Source: Pseudobutyrivibrio sp. ACV-2 (GTDB lineage: Bacteria > Bacillota > Clostridia > Lachnospirales > Lachnospiraceae). From it: DNA of 64,000 bases. The DNA lies in the NCBI RefSeq assembly GCF_900107545.1, contig NZ_FNQZ01000005.1:1-64000 (forward strand). Direction: 5' to 3'. Of the stretch, positions 36,021-44,741 are shown piece by piece. A program made the position numbers and the translations under genes. Numbering within the stretch: position 1 is the stretch's first letter; each line of letters opens with the position of its first letter. The notes under the pieces are model-generated. The model saw only the letters and a list, made by a program, of their open reading frames with translations. It was not told the origin of the DNA and searched no databases.

Positions 36021-38618
36021 CTACTTATAAAATCTCACCTGCACCTCCCCAAACATACCAGTTGGTTCGATGATGGTTCTTTCTTTGCCAAATATTCCTG
36101 GCTTTGTATTGGCATCTCGAAGAGCTGTTGTTGCCACACGAACTTTTAATATGTTTGTTCCTACAGTCAATGTGTCTGTAACGTCCACCTCATATGGTGG
36201 TGTTATTTTCTTTCCGGCTTCTTTGCCGTTTACCTCTACTGTCATGCACTCAAACACCTGCTCAGCAAAGAAGGTAGCCTTATTTGGAATAGACTCCACC
36301 TCAAACTCTGTAGTGTAAACTATCTCACCTGAGAAATCTCTGTAAACATTAGAGATTGGCTGAAGCTTAAAGGCCTTTTCATATCGTGGAGTATCACAGG
36401 CTATCTGATTAAGCTGTACATCAAATGTATCTAGTGAAACAGCTTTATCAAAATTAATTGCTGCTGTTGGCTCCTGGCATTCTTCTGGATTCGTATATAC
36501 GATAATTGATTCATAAGGCTTTAAGCACAAATGCATTTTTCCTTCATTAGGTATAAGTCTAACTGATATATCATGCATTGCATCGTAAACTGCATAGCCA
36601 TCTGCTTTTGGCAATACTATATCGCCCTCGATAGTCTCGCTAACAGATGCATTAATCAGAAAATATATATCTTTACCGTCTTTACGATAATGGTACTGAC
36701 GAAGATGCTCATTATATTTAGAGAGATAAAGGTCATCTCTGATACCCTCATTCATCAGTCTATAGCCTATCAAATCAAAAGCTACACCATCCATCTTTTC
36801 TCTTCTTAAAATACCTGTAAATAAGTCGCTGTCATCATTTTCCGCAATTCCATGTGGTTTTTCATTTACATAGTAGACCTGTAAATCAGGGTTATCTAAA
36901 ATAAATTTAGCAGCTACCTTGGATAAATACTGACACTCAGGAATTATGAGCGCTTTCATAGTTCTGTCGTTTACAATCAGATTGCCATCTTCTACTCGGC
37001 ATCCATAGTAATCAGCATTTTCAAATACATCTGCTGGAATAAATTCAAAATCAATCTGATGATTCAGTAGGTCTCTTGCAACTTCATAACCATACATTGT
37101 GTTGCCTGCCCAATCGGACTCAGCCTCGTAAAGCACAGCTACCTGAGGCACATTTTTACCACCAGAAAACAGCTTACACAGCCTGTCTGTATATTTCATC
37201 AAATGGCAGAAATACTCAAACTGAGGGTTATTTCCTCTGGCATAGAAGTGTGGTGGACAGTCATTGTCAGGATATTCAGCCATTGAAAATGCATGAGGTA
37301 CAAAGTAATTCACACCCTGCGCCACCTGATAATCCACAATCCATTTCATATCACGTACGCCTAGTCTCCAACCGTATGCCCCAAAGGTCTCGCACATCAG
37401 ACGTCCCTTTTTCGCTGGATCAATTGCTGCAGCTGAAGAACCAAGCTTTCCTACCTGATAATGATAAAAGTCAGGTATGATATCGGAAAATCCTGTGTGA
37501 CGTGTAGCTACATCATTGCCTGGCATTAGCTGATAACCAATATTGTCGATTCCAGCCATATCCTGACCAGCCATGGCTCTAAAATAGTGTCCCGGACCGG
37601 CTCCAAGTCTCATGTGGTTGTTATAGTCCTCTACAATGTGGCCTATGTACATAACATTGTGAGCCCTGCACCACTCCCCAAGCTTGCAGCTAAAGTTCTT
37701 TGAATAAAGCTTTGAGACTAAATCCATATATGTCATTCGCAATTCTCGACATTCATCCTCACTGTCTTCTGCAAAAAGAAGTGGAAGCTTTAGATATGCA
37801 TCTTTGCCAAGGGCTTTTGTCAATTGCTCTTCAAGCTCCTTACCCCAAGGTAATGTAGCCTTGTCTCCAATCTTCATGCTGCCATAGCCTTCAGAGTTGT
37901 AGAAGCCTGGTTCATCTGAGAAAAATCCTGCAATTACAGTTCCGAATAAATCCTTGTATCGAGCGTAGTGTTTCTCATAAACCTCGTCAATAAGCACCTG
38001 AACTGAACCATCCTCAATATAATTGATGTACTCAAGCTTTGGCCCCATTTTCGTAGTTGAGAAAGTAACAAATACTCTCCATACCCCTGCAGGGAAATCT
38101 GCTGTAAGGTAACCATCTTTAACCTTATCAGTTAAATCTATATATTCCCCTGTCAGTTCATCATCCTTGTATACCTTGTAGGCGGTTACTGATAAAAGCT
38201 TTGTCTCATCATAGATTGGCTCTGAGAACTGCTTGCCAAAATCCTGCCATGTAAACTGTCTTGTAGTAAGGAGTTCAACATCCACCTGACCCTGTGGTAG
38301 TGGCCCTACCACATCAACAAACTGTGTAAATAAATAACGTCTGCATTTTTCCGGCTGGTTCTTCATGCCATCATTTGCCATTCCTGTTGGGAAATGTGCA
38401 TCATCTAAAATCCAGATTGTCATATCACGCTTTTTTGCTTCGTCAATGACAATATCCACATCATGCCACCACTTATCTCCCGCATACTCAGGATGTGGAC
38501 GAGCCTCAAGGCATACTGATTTAATTCCTGCTTCATCTATTTTTGCAAGCTCAGTGCGGATAATTTCCTCATCTTCACCACGCATCCATAAAAATGGAAA
38601 AATATGATTATCTTTCAT
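36021..38618 (-). CDS. Large glycoside hydrolase, GH106-like or uncharacterised family
   Basis: An 865-residue cytoplasmic protein. The N-terminal half is TIM-barrel-like (GIKSVCLEARPHPEYAG, WILDDAHFPTG), with candidate catalytic acids in AGFFSDEPGFY and MCETFGAYGW. The middle (about residues 510-650) looks like a glutaminase-like or beta-galactosidase trimerisation fold, and the C-terminus (about 730-865) is a jelly-roll (FECMTVEVNGKEAGKKITPP, TNILKVRVATTALRDAN) as in GH2- and GH106-related enzymes. I am not sure of the family. An ATG at 38618 is used; a GTG directly before it is equally well placed relative to GGAGG. It is divergent from the next AraC gene, its probable regulator. Confidence 0.75.
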   Translation of the reverse strand: MKDNHIFPFLWMRGEDEEIIRTELAKIDEAGIKSVCLEARPHPEYAGDKWWHDVDIVIDEAKKRDMTIWILDDAHFPTGMANDGMKNQPEKCRRYLFTQFVDVVGPLPQGQVDVELLTTRQFTWQDFGKQFSEPIYDETKLLSVTAYKVYKDDELTGEYIDLTDKVKDGYLTADFPAGVWRVFVTFSTTKMGPKLEYINYIEDGSVQVLIDEVYEKHYARYKDLFGTVIAGFFSDEPGFYNSEGYGSMKIGDKATLPWGKELEEQLTKALGKDAYLKLPLLFAEDSEDECRELRMTYMDLVSKLYSKNFSCKLGEWCRAHNVMYIGHIVEDYNNHMRLGAGPGHYFRAMAGQDMAGIDNIGYQLMPGNDVATRHTGFSDIIPDFYHYQVGKLGSSAAAIDPAKKGRLMCETFGAYGWRLGVRDMKWIVDYQVAQGVNYFVPHAFSMAEYPDNDCPPHFYARGNNPQFEYFCHLMKYTDRLCKLFSGGKNVPQVAVLYEAESDWAGNTMYGYEVARDLLNHQIDFEFIPADVFENADYYGCRVEDGNLIVNDRTMKALIIPECQYLSKVAAKFILDNPDLQVYYVNEKPHGIAENDDSDLFTGILRREKMDGVAFDLIGYRLMNEGIRDDLYLSKYNEHLRQYHYRKDGKDIYFLINASVSETIEGDIVLPKADGYAVYDAMHDISVRLIPNEGKMHLCLKPYESIIVYTNPEECQEPTAAINFDKAVSLDTFDVQLNQIACDTPRYEKAFKLQPISNVYRDFSGEIVYTTEFEVESIPNKATFFAEQVFECMTVEVNGKEAGKKITPPYEVDVTDTLTVGTNILKVRVATTALRDANTKPGIFGKERTIIEPTGMFGEVQVRFYK

Positions 38619-38768
38619 CACAATAAATCCTCCATGTAACTATTTCATATTATGATAATACGGCATCCGGCATGTTGTTAGCTTGTATATGTTTTGCTCT
38701 AAACATGTAAAATTTTGACATTATGTGATATCATTACTGTTATGAAAATAGAAGGAGAATGGTAGGAT

Positions 38769-39839
38769 TTGAGATACGAAAACTTTGAGAAATTGCCTAT
38801 GGATGAAGAAGAGCGTCTCTGTAGAGCAGCCTATCTAAGCTCTGATCACAGTCTATGGTCAAAAGCCATCCCCATTGGCGAATACCTGGATTTAGCTGAC
38901 CAGGGCAAAATAGTTATTACCTCTACTTCCCATTATTTTTTAGATAAAAGTGAAAATAAGAAGGGTGTCACCATAAGCGATGTACAAAGCAGCTCAAATG
39001 TAGGTATCACACGACATCGCCGCTACAGCTATCCTGTTTTGCACAATCACAACTATGTGGAGATAGTCTATGTTGCCACCGGCCACTGCACCAACTGCTT
39101 TGAGGGGTATTCCTTTGAAATGAATACTGGTGATGTGTGCATCATGACACCTAGCTCCATCCATGCACTATCCTGCACCAATGATGATTCCGTGATATTA
39201 AATCTGATGATGAACAAGGATTATTTCGACCAGAATTTTTTGAGTCTGATAAGAGGTGGCAAGGTACTTATAAATTATCTGGAAAATATCATATATCAAA
39301 AAGATAACAGTCCTTACATTTTATTTCCTACAGGCCATGATGAATGGTTAAAGGAAATAGCCATACATCTGCTATCGGAAGCGGTACAAAAGCCACATGC
39401 CTATGAGTATTCCATAAGCCTTCTCACCCAGGAATTCCTGCTTCATCTGGTACGTGAATACGAAATGCAAGCCATTGTGCCTAATCTGAAATCTCAATCA
39501 CAGAACAATCTGATGGTGGCGATTCTAGGGTATCTCAGCATCAACTACAAAACTGCCACTTTGGAAGGCACCGCCCAATTTTTTGGATATTCCACCGCGT
39601 ATCTTAGCCGCCTTATCCATAGAACCACCGGTAAAAGCTTTACAAATATCATCACCGAATCGCAGATGGAGCATGCCTTGGAAATCCTGAAAAATGGCAA
39701 AACAAATCTCACCGATATTGCACTTGAGGTGGGCTGCTTTGATTCAAGTCATTTCAGCAAAAAGTTCAAAGCCTATTACGGCATATCACCTAAAGCCTAC
39801 ATTAAAACAAAGCTCTCAATTTCATCGGCTGTCAAATAA
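38769..39839 (+). CDS. AraC-family transcriptional regulator
   Basis: A 356-residue regulator. The N-terminal about 75 residues are an unusual extension; a cupin follows (about 85-170; YPVLHNHNYVEIVYVATGHC, GDVCIMTPSSIHAL) and the C-terminal AraC domain is at about 255-350 (LEGTAQFFGYSTAYLSRLI, LTDIALEVGCFDSSHFSKKF). A TTG start is used because AAGGAG lies 11 bases upstream; the nearby ATG at 38759 is out of frame. It is divergent from the large glycosidase and upstream of an esterase. Confidence 0.85.
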   Translation: MRYENFEKLPMDEEERLCRAAYLSSDHSLWSKAIPIGEYLDLADQGKIVITSTSHYFLDKSENKKGVTISDVQSSSNVGITRHRRYSYPVLHNHNYVEIVYVATGHCTNCFEGYSFEMNTGDVCIMTPSSIHALSCTNDDSVILNLMMNKDYFDQNFLSLIRGGKVLINYLENIIYQKDNSPYILFPTGHDEWLKEIAIHLLSEAVQKPHAYEYSISLLTQEFLLHLVREYEMQAIVPNLKSQSQNNLMVAILGYLSINYKTATLEGTAQFFGYSTAYLSRLIHRTTGKSFTNIITESQMEHALEILKNGKTNLTDIALEVGCFDSSHFSKKFKAYYGISPKAYIKTKLSISSAVK

Positions 39840-39950
39840 AAAAATGTCGCACATAGGTTAATATTGTACTATTTTTTTGAATGACAATTATAATATAATT
39901 AGCTGCGTAGGTATGATACCTGCGCTATTTTCGATTATAAGGGGGAAGAA

Positions 39951-40994
39951 ATGTATACACTAAATAACACTATCAATGACATTTTAGGTGATGAAGCAGT
40001 TATGGCACATTTTACATATATGATGCCACTTGAATTCATCGAAATGGTTCCAGATGAGCTGAGAGATTTGCCTATCAAAGAAGTAAACACTATGTTGAAA
40101 ATGCCTTGGGGTGCTCCTTATCTAGGAGATGGCATCGTAGAAATTTCCAACAAAATCCATGAAATTTTGGAGACAGATAAATATTCATTTATTCAGCTAT
40201 GGTCGGATGAAACACCTGACGATTTCTTTGCTGCAACTGACGGCAAGCAGGAGCATTTGGGCTTACTTAAGTTAAACGAAAGCTTCAAGGAACATCGTAA
40301 AATGGCACTTGTTGTACCTGGCGGTGCATACATGACTGTCTCCATCTCGAATGAAGGAATGGAAACAGCTGCTGTGTTGGAAAAGGCCGGCTATGCTGTA
40401 TGTATCACAAATTACAGATGCACACCAAACTTCTATCCTATTCCACAAAAGGATTTAACACTTGCAATCAAGTGCATGAGATATTTGGCAAAACAGTATA
40501 ACCTAGCCGATGATTTGCTGGTTATAGGATTTTCTGCTGGTGGTCATCTTACAGCATCACAGGCTTGCTATCATGATGAATACAACAAACTGGTAAATGA
40601 AGAATTAGCAGAAAGCTTTCCTGTTCTTTATGAGCGCTACAAGGACTTTTCCGGAAGACCTGATAAGGTAGCACTTTCTTATCCTGTAATCAGTTTTGAA
40701 AGTGAACAGCACGAGGATAGCTTCAGAGCTCTTGCAGGTGCAAATGATAGCCTACGTAATCCTCTTTCCATTGATTTACATGTGACACAGGATTATCCAA
40801 AGACCTTTGTGTGGGCCTGCGATGATGATGATTTGGTTCCACCTAGCAACGCGCTCAGAATGTATCAGGCTCTTGAAAATGCAGGTGTAGAGGTAATGTA
40901 CAAAGCCTATCCTACTGGAGGTCACGGCTGCGCCACTGCTGTAGGTACATCGGCAGCAGGCTGGATGAGCGAGATGATAGAATTTATGAATTAG
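39951..40994 (+). CDS. BD-FAE-like alpha/beta hydrolase
   Basis: A 347-residue esterase with an N-terminal extension of about 110 residues before the hydrolase fold. Oxyanion VVPGGAYMTVS, nucleophile elbow IGFSAGGHLTA (Ser about 199), acid DDDDLVPPSNA and base TGGHGCATA are in order. It resembles acetylxylan or feruloyl esterases like the one at 24995-26047 but the extra domain is at the other end. AAGGGGGA precedes the ATG. It follows the AraC gene by about 110 bp and ends at a terminator. No signal peptide. Confidence 0.85.
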   Translation: MYTLNNTINDILGDEAVMAHFTYMMPLEFIEMVPDELRDLPIKEVNTMLKMPWGAPYLGDGIVEISNKIHEILETDKYSFIQLWSDETPDDFFAATDGKQEHLGLLKLNESFKEHRKMALVVPGGAYMTVSISNEGMETAAVLEKAGYAVCITNYRCTPNFYPIPQKDLTLAIKCMRYLAKQYNLADDLLVIGFSAGGHLTASQACYHDEYNKLVNEELAESFPVLYERYKDFSGRPDKVALSYPVISFESEQHEDSFRALAGANDSLRNPLSIDLHVTQDYPKTFVWACDDDDLVPPSNALRMYQALENAGVEVMYKAYPTGGHGCATAVGTSAAGWMSEMIEFMN

Positions 40995-41000
40995 AATTAA

Positions 41001-41037
41001 AAAAATCTTATTTGACGCGCGTCAAATAAGATTTTTT
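41001..41037. terminator. Bidirectional terminator between esterase and acpS
   Basis: AATCTTATTTGACG and CGTCAAATAAGATT form a near-perfect stem with almost no loop, flanked by A and T runs. It serves the convergent esterase and acpS. Confidence 0.9.
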
Positions 41038-41424
41038 TTATGATATGAGTTCTGCTATAGCAATTGCTAAATCACCTTGATTTGAGATGGAAATTTTCAC
41101 ATCTGTGGCGCCTATTGTTTTAAGGATCTTAAGGAGTTGTTCATTTTGTATGAATTTGGGTGCGCCGTTTGACATCCGTTTGGTTTCCACCCGTCTGAAA
41201 TCAAAGTTGATATCTGTAAAGCTGCCACAAATAGCTTTGTAGACAGCTTCCTTTACAGCAAATCTGCCTGCCAGAAACTCGTAGTAGTTAGACGCAGATT
41301 TTGCATCCTCTTTTTCAATTTCAGAATATGTCTGCTTGACGAATGCACCCTTTGTGCGCTCATCAAGGTCTTTTATTTCACTGATTGATACAAGGTCGAT
41401 ACCTACGCCTAGTACACCCCTCAT
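41038..41424 (-). CDS. acpS: Holo-[acyl-carrier-protein] synthase
   Basis: A 128-residue phosphopantetheinyl transferase that transfers 4'-phosphopantetheine from CoA to a serine of acyl carrier protein. Metal-binding Asp10 (VGIDLVSI) and Glu59 (GRFAVKEAVYKA) are present. It is the last gene of the minus-strand block that includes an acyl carrier protein gene (42602-42841), so that unusual ACP is a likely substrate. GAGGTGG precedes the ATG. It could instead be the housekeeping AcpS. Confidence 0.92.
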   Translation of the reverse strand: MRGVLGVGIDLVSISEIKDLDERTKGAFVKQTYSEIEKEDAKSASNYYEFLAGRFAVKEAVYKAICGSFTDINFDFRRVETKRMSNGAPKFIQNEQLLKILKTIGATDVKISISNQGDLAIAIAELIS

Positions 41425-41440
41425 AGCATGCCACCTCTTT

Positions 41441-41549
41441 AGCCCTCATCAGTCACCTTCGGTGACAGCTTTTCTCCGCTGCCGCTCCGGTCGGCTCAAA
41501 GCAGAGGTCCCCCGGACCTCTTTCGCCCCCACAGGGGGAAGCCTTTTTT
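41441..41549. repeat. Extragenic palindromic repeat cluster between acpS and pta
   Basis: This gap holds three small hairpins: TCACCTTCGGTGA (41453-41465), GAGGTCC/GGACCTC (41504-41520) and CCCCC-ACA-GGGGG (41526-41538), ending in GGAAGCCTTTTTT. It shares the CCTCATC start and GGGGAAG end with the sequence at 20047-20087. It may also act as a terminator for plus-strand reads; no gene is present. Confidence 0.6.
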
Positions 41550-41555
41550 GTAAAA

Positions 41556-42563
41556 CTAGTTTTTCTTTTGACCAAGTGCACGGACTGCTGAAATGATTAC
41601 ATTACCCTTGATTTCTGAAACAGGGGCCCCTCTTGAGCAGTCACATACAATGCTGTTGAAGCCCTGAAGCATTGGTCCGTATGCATCTGCATGACCAAAC
41701 TGCTGGATAAGCTTTACAGCTGTATTACCTACGTTAAGATCTGGCCAGATAAGAACGTTTGCCTTACCTGCTACCTTGCTCTCACGGTTAACCTTCTTTG
41801 CTGCTACTGCAGGAACAATAGCTGCATCAAGCTGGAACTCACCATCGATATCAAGGTCAGGACGCTTTTCATTTGCGATAGCAAGTGCTTCCTTTACCTT
41901 GTCGATAAGCTCGCCCTGGCCTGAACCAAGTGTTGAATAGCAAACCATTGCACATCTTGGCTCCCAGTCAAGGAGTCCCTTTACAGTGTCACAAGCAGAG
42001 ATTGCAATATCAGCAAGCTGCTCTGCTGATGGATTTGTACAAACAGCACTGTCGCCTACTGCAAGAAGCTGTCCTTCACTACCCTCGAAACCAGGAATAT
42101 CGCAAAGTCCGATAGATGAAACTGTGCTGATGCCTTCCTTAAGTCCGATAATCATCTGACCAGCGAGAAGTACATCACCTGTTGTATTGTCGATACCTGC
42201 AAATGTAACATCTGCTTCACCAACAGCCTGCATAGCCATTGCATAGTAAAGTGGATTTTCCATACGACGGCCAAGAGCCTTTTCCTTAAGCTTTGTGTCT
42301 GGAAGTGCTACATACTTTGCGATGATATCATTCTTATAATCCTCATCTGCGATATCAACTATCGTAAATACGGATTCCTCATAACCGCGCTCAGCTATAA
42401 GTTCTTTAATCTTTGCACTGTCGCCTACTAATACAGGAACAATATATCCTTCCTTTCCTGTCTCATAAGCGGCTTGCATCATTTTTTCATTTTCAGCTTC
42501 AGGAAACGCAACCTTTTGTGGGTTGGCCTTAGCCTTCTCGTAAATTTTATCAAGTACGCTCAT
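41556..42563 (-). CDS. pta: Phosphate acetyltransferase
   Basis: A 335-residue class I phosphotransacetylase (acetyl-CoA or another short acyl-CoA plus phosphate to acyl phosphate plus CoA). Conserved segments include TVSSIGLCDIPG, SYSTLGSGQGE-like CYSTLGSGQGELIDKV, DGEFQLDAAIVP and KANVLIWPDLNVGNTA. It is closer to Pta than to phosphate butyryltransferase. It lies in a block with thiolase and butyrate kinase genes, so acyl phosphate made here could feed either acetate or butyrate kinase. Confidence 0.9.
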   Translation of the reverse strand: MSVLDKIYEKAKANPQKVAFPEAENEKMMQAAYETGKEGYIVPVLVGDSAKIKELIAERGYEESVFTIVDIADEDYKNDIIAKYVALPDTKLKEKALGRRMENPLYYAMAMQAVGEADVTFAGIDNTTGDVLLAGQMIIGLKEGISTVSSIGLCDIPGFEGSEGQLLAVGDSAVCTNPSAEQLADIAISACDTVKGLLDWEPRCAMVCYSTLGSGQGELIDKVKEALAIANEKRPDLDIDGEFQLDAAIVPAVAAKKVNRESKVAGKANVLIWPDLNVGNTAVKLIQQFGHADAYGPMLQGFNSIVCDCSRGAPVSEIKGNVIISAVRALGQKKN

Positions 42564-42601
42564 TATATTCTCCTTCGTATATACGAATTGAAAGCTTTAA
42601 A

Positions 42602-42841
42602 TTAAAGCTCTTCTTCAACCTTGTCTACTAACTCGCCAATTGTTGCGCAAGCTGCTGCATCCTGAAGTGCAATCATAGCATCAAGCTCATTTTCGATTTC
42701 AGATACAAGACCTACCATAAGCACAGAAGCGCCCTTAAGGTCCTCCTTAAAAGTTGTCTCCATTGTAAGACCTGCTGCGTCTACGTTGTAGCACTTAGCT
42801 ACCATCTCAATAATCTGTGCTTCTAATTCTTTTCTTTCCAT
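42602..42841 (-). CDS. Acyl carrier protein with a non-standard attachment motif
   Basis: A 79-residue four-helix carrier protein. Ser39, in DLKGASVLMVGLV, takes the place of the usual DSL serine that receives phosphopantetheine; the canonical Asp-Ser-Leu is Ala-Ser-Val here. The remaining helix II (LVSEIENELDAMI) and acidic character are normal. It is encoded 2 bp after a DUF35 protein and shortly after a thiolase, so it probably serves that pathway rather than fatty acid synthesis. Confidence 0.85.
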   Translation of the reverse strand: MERKELEAQIIEMVAKCYNVDAAGLTMETTFKEDLKGASVLMVGLVSEIENELDAMIALQDAAACATIGELVDKVEEEL

Positions 42842-42843
42842 TT

Positions 42844-43269
42844 TTAATTTCCTCCTAAATACTTTTCGTCTAAGTCAAATACGACTGTCTTATATCCATC
42901 ACGCTGGTAAATTGCTGCGTGAACATCAAGTGGGAGCTTATCAAGGAGCTCCTTACGTGTCTTCTTTGAGATACCACGTACTACTGCGTTAAGGCGTGCG
43001 CCTTCTTCTAATTCGATTTCGCCATAAGCGAATTTACCCATAGCCTTGTATTCAGGCTTTGATGAAAGAGCAGCTGGCATAACGATTGAATGCATTTTTG
43101 CATTTCCAGAAATCTCATACCACTCTGTCTCAAGGTTACCGCATGAGTTACATGCATATACTGGTGGGAATTCTACAGCGCCACACTTAGGGCACTTTCT
43201 ACCACAAATCTTTCCCTCTTCAAGGCGATCATAGAAGCCCTGAACGACTTTTTCTAACTTAATTGCCAT
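42844..43269 (-). CDS. Zn-ribbon OB-fold protein (DUF35), thiolase partner
   Basis: A 141-residue protein with a rubredoxin-like zinc ribbon, CGRKCPKCGAVEFPPVYACNSCG (Cys pairs at about residues 22-41, key residues CxxC-x11-CxxC), and a C-terminal OB-fold (KMHSIVMPAALSSKPEYKAM, YGEIELEEGARLNAVV). DUF35 proteins bind degradative thiolases of the SCP-x type and bind CoA through the OB-fold. The thiolase gene ends 15 bp upstream. GGAGG precedes the ATG. Confidence 0.9.
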   Translation of the reverse strand: MAIKLEKVVQGFYDRLEEGKICGRKCPKCGAVEFPPVYACNSCGNLETEWYEISGNAKMHSIVMPAALSSKPEYKAMGKFAYGEIELEEGARLNAVVRGISKKTRKELLDKLPLDVHAAIYQRDGYKTVVFDLDEKYLGGN

Positions 43270-43283
43270 TTCGACACCTCCAA

Positions 43284-44579
43284 TTAATCGATAGTTCTAA
43301 TGATGTAAGAGCAGATATTCTGAGCTCCGCCGTAACCACGTAACATAGCTGTCTTTGGAAGCTTCTTAACCTGTCTCTCGCCACACTCGCCACGCATCTG
43401 CTTAACACACTCATAAAGGTCAGCAAGACCTGAAGCTGCATGTGCATGACCGAATGAAGTTCTACCACCGTTTGTATTGATTGGCTTGTCTCCGTCGTAA
43501 GCTGTTCTGCCTTCGCAGATGTATTTCCAGCCTTCGCCGTATGGCAAGTAGCCAGCGATTTCTGCTGATACAAGGTGTGATGTGATAATGAAGTCGTTTG
43601 CGTAGAAGATATCAAGCTCTTCTGGCTTAACACCTGTTACATCATAAACCTGACGGATAGCTTCTTCTGTAGCTCTAACCTCGAAGTGAGGAGTTGTAGC
43701 CTCGCAAGCTGCGCATCCACAACCAAGTACCTCGATAGGCTTGTGGTTCTTGTTGCCCATGTATTTGTCAACCATATCTGTTGCACAAACGATAACAGCT
43801 GCAGCACCGTCACACTTAAGCTCGATACCACTCATTCTAAGGAAGTCACCATTCTTTGGGTTGTATGGGCTTCTCATGTAATCCATTACATTATCAAAGC
43901 CAGCTTCCTTTGCGATTTCTTCATAAGTACGACGCTCGATAGCAAGCTCATCCTTTGAAGCATTCTTTCTATTGTTGATAGACATCCAGTTGATTGTATC
44001 GTCCATCTGCTCATCTGTAAGTCCGCGAGTTCTCTTGTACCACTCAGCAGCATCATCATAGATAAGCTCCTGTCCAGCCATAAGTGAACGTGTGTAAGTT
44101 CTGTCATAAAGCCAAGCTGTTGTCTGGAGGAATTTCTCCATTGTAAGCTTTTCACGCTTATATGGATGATTTGGAACTGCTGCGCTATCACCAAATTCAA
44201 CACATCCTGAAAGTACACAATTGTACTTACCAGATGCTACTGCATTTACAGCCTGCTCGATTGCATAGTAACCTGTACAACAAGCTTCTGAATGATGGAT
44301 AGAAGCCTTGCCCTTCATACCAAACCAGTTTGCAATCTGTACGTTTGGTGTAAGGTAATTTGACTGGTGAAGTGGTGAAGCCTCACCATGGAAATAAAAA
44401 TCAATATCCTGTGGATTTACGCCAGCATCTTCCATTGCTTTAAGTGCTGCATATCCGAATAACTCTCCCTCAGTAAGACCGTCTGTTTCTGGATTATCAA
44501 CTGTGTACATGAATGGAGTACATCCAACACCGATGATCGAAACACTACGTGAATATGGATTAACTTTTGTCTGATTCAT
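43284..44579 (-). CDS. SCP-x-type thiolase
   Basis: A 431-residue thiolase-family enzyme. The nucleophilic Cys lies in HHSEACCTGYYAIEQA (Cys100 or Cys101), and the C-terminal His/Cys-region motif is GGRTSFGHAHAASGLADL. Sequence is of the lipid-transfer/SCP-x thiolase group that works with a DUF35 partner to cleave or form 3-ketoacyl thioesters. The start at 44579 follows AAGGAG by seven bases. A long hairpin (44606-44691) lies just upstream, between this gene and butyrate kinase. The actual acyl substrate is unknown. Confidence 0.88.
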   Translation of the reverse strand: MNQTKVNPYSRSVSIIGVGCTPFMYTVDNPETDGLTEGELFGYAALKAMEDAGVNPQDIDFYFHGEASPLHQSNYLTPNVQIANWFGMKGKASIHHSEACCTGYYAIEQAVNAVASGKYNCVLSGCVEFGDSAAVPNHPYKREKLTMEKFLQTTAWLYDRTYTRSLMAGQELIYDDAAEWYKRTRGLTDEQMDDTINWMSINNRKNASKDELAIERRTYEEIAKEAGFDNVMDYMRSPYNPKNGDFLRMSGIELKCDGAAAVIVCATDMVDKYMGNKNHKPIEVLGCGCAACEATTPHFEVRATEEAIRQVYDVTGVKPEELDIFYANDFIITSHLVSAEIAGYLPYGEGWKYICEGRTAYDGDKPINTNGGRTSFGHAHAASGLADLYECVKQMRGECGERQVKKLPKTAMLRGYGGAQNICSYIIRTID

Positions 44580-44605
44580 CTTTACTCTCCTTAGTAACAT
44601 AGTCC

Positions 44606-44691
44606 GCTTTGTTACGGCTACAAACTTGAGGTCTCTACGCTCAGCTAGGAATGCTTCGCTTAAGAGACCTCAAATTTGAAGCCTACAAAGC
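44606..44691 (-). repeat. Dispersed long hairpin element, copy E2 (upstream of thiolase)
   Basis: Arms at 44606-44635 and 44664-44691 pair through GCTTTGT/ACAAAGC, a TAC/T internal loop, GGCT/AGCC, CAAA/TTTG and TTGAGGTCTC/GAGACCTCAA with two single mismatches. The 28-base loop region (44636-44663) has TACG, AGC, GGAA, GCT and CTTAA at the same positions as copy E1 (32362-32389). Stem sequences differ almost throughout, so the shape and loop, not the stem sequence, are conserved. It lies 27 bp before the thiolase start. Confidence 0.75.
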
Positions 44692-44741
44692 TCATCTAAA
44701 TTTGTTAATGTGTATCGGTAATCGACACACAATTGAAAACG

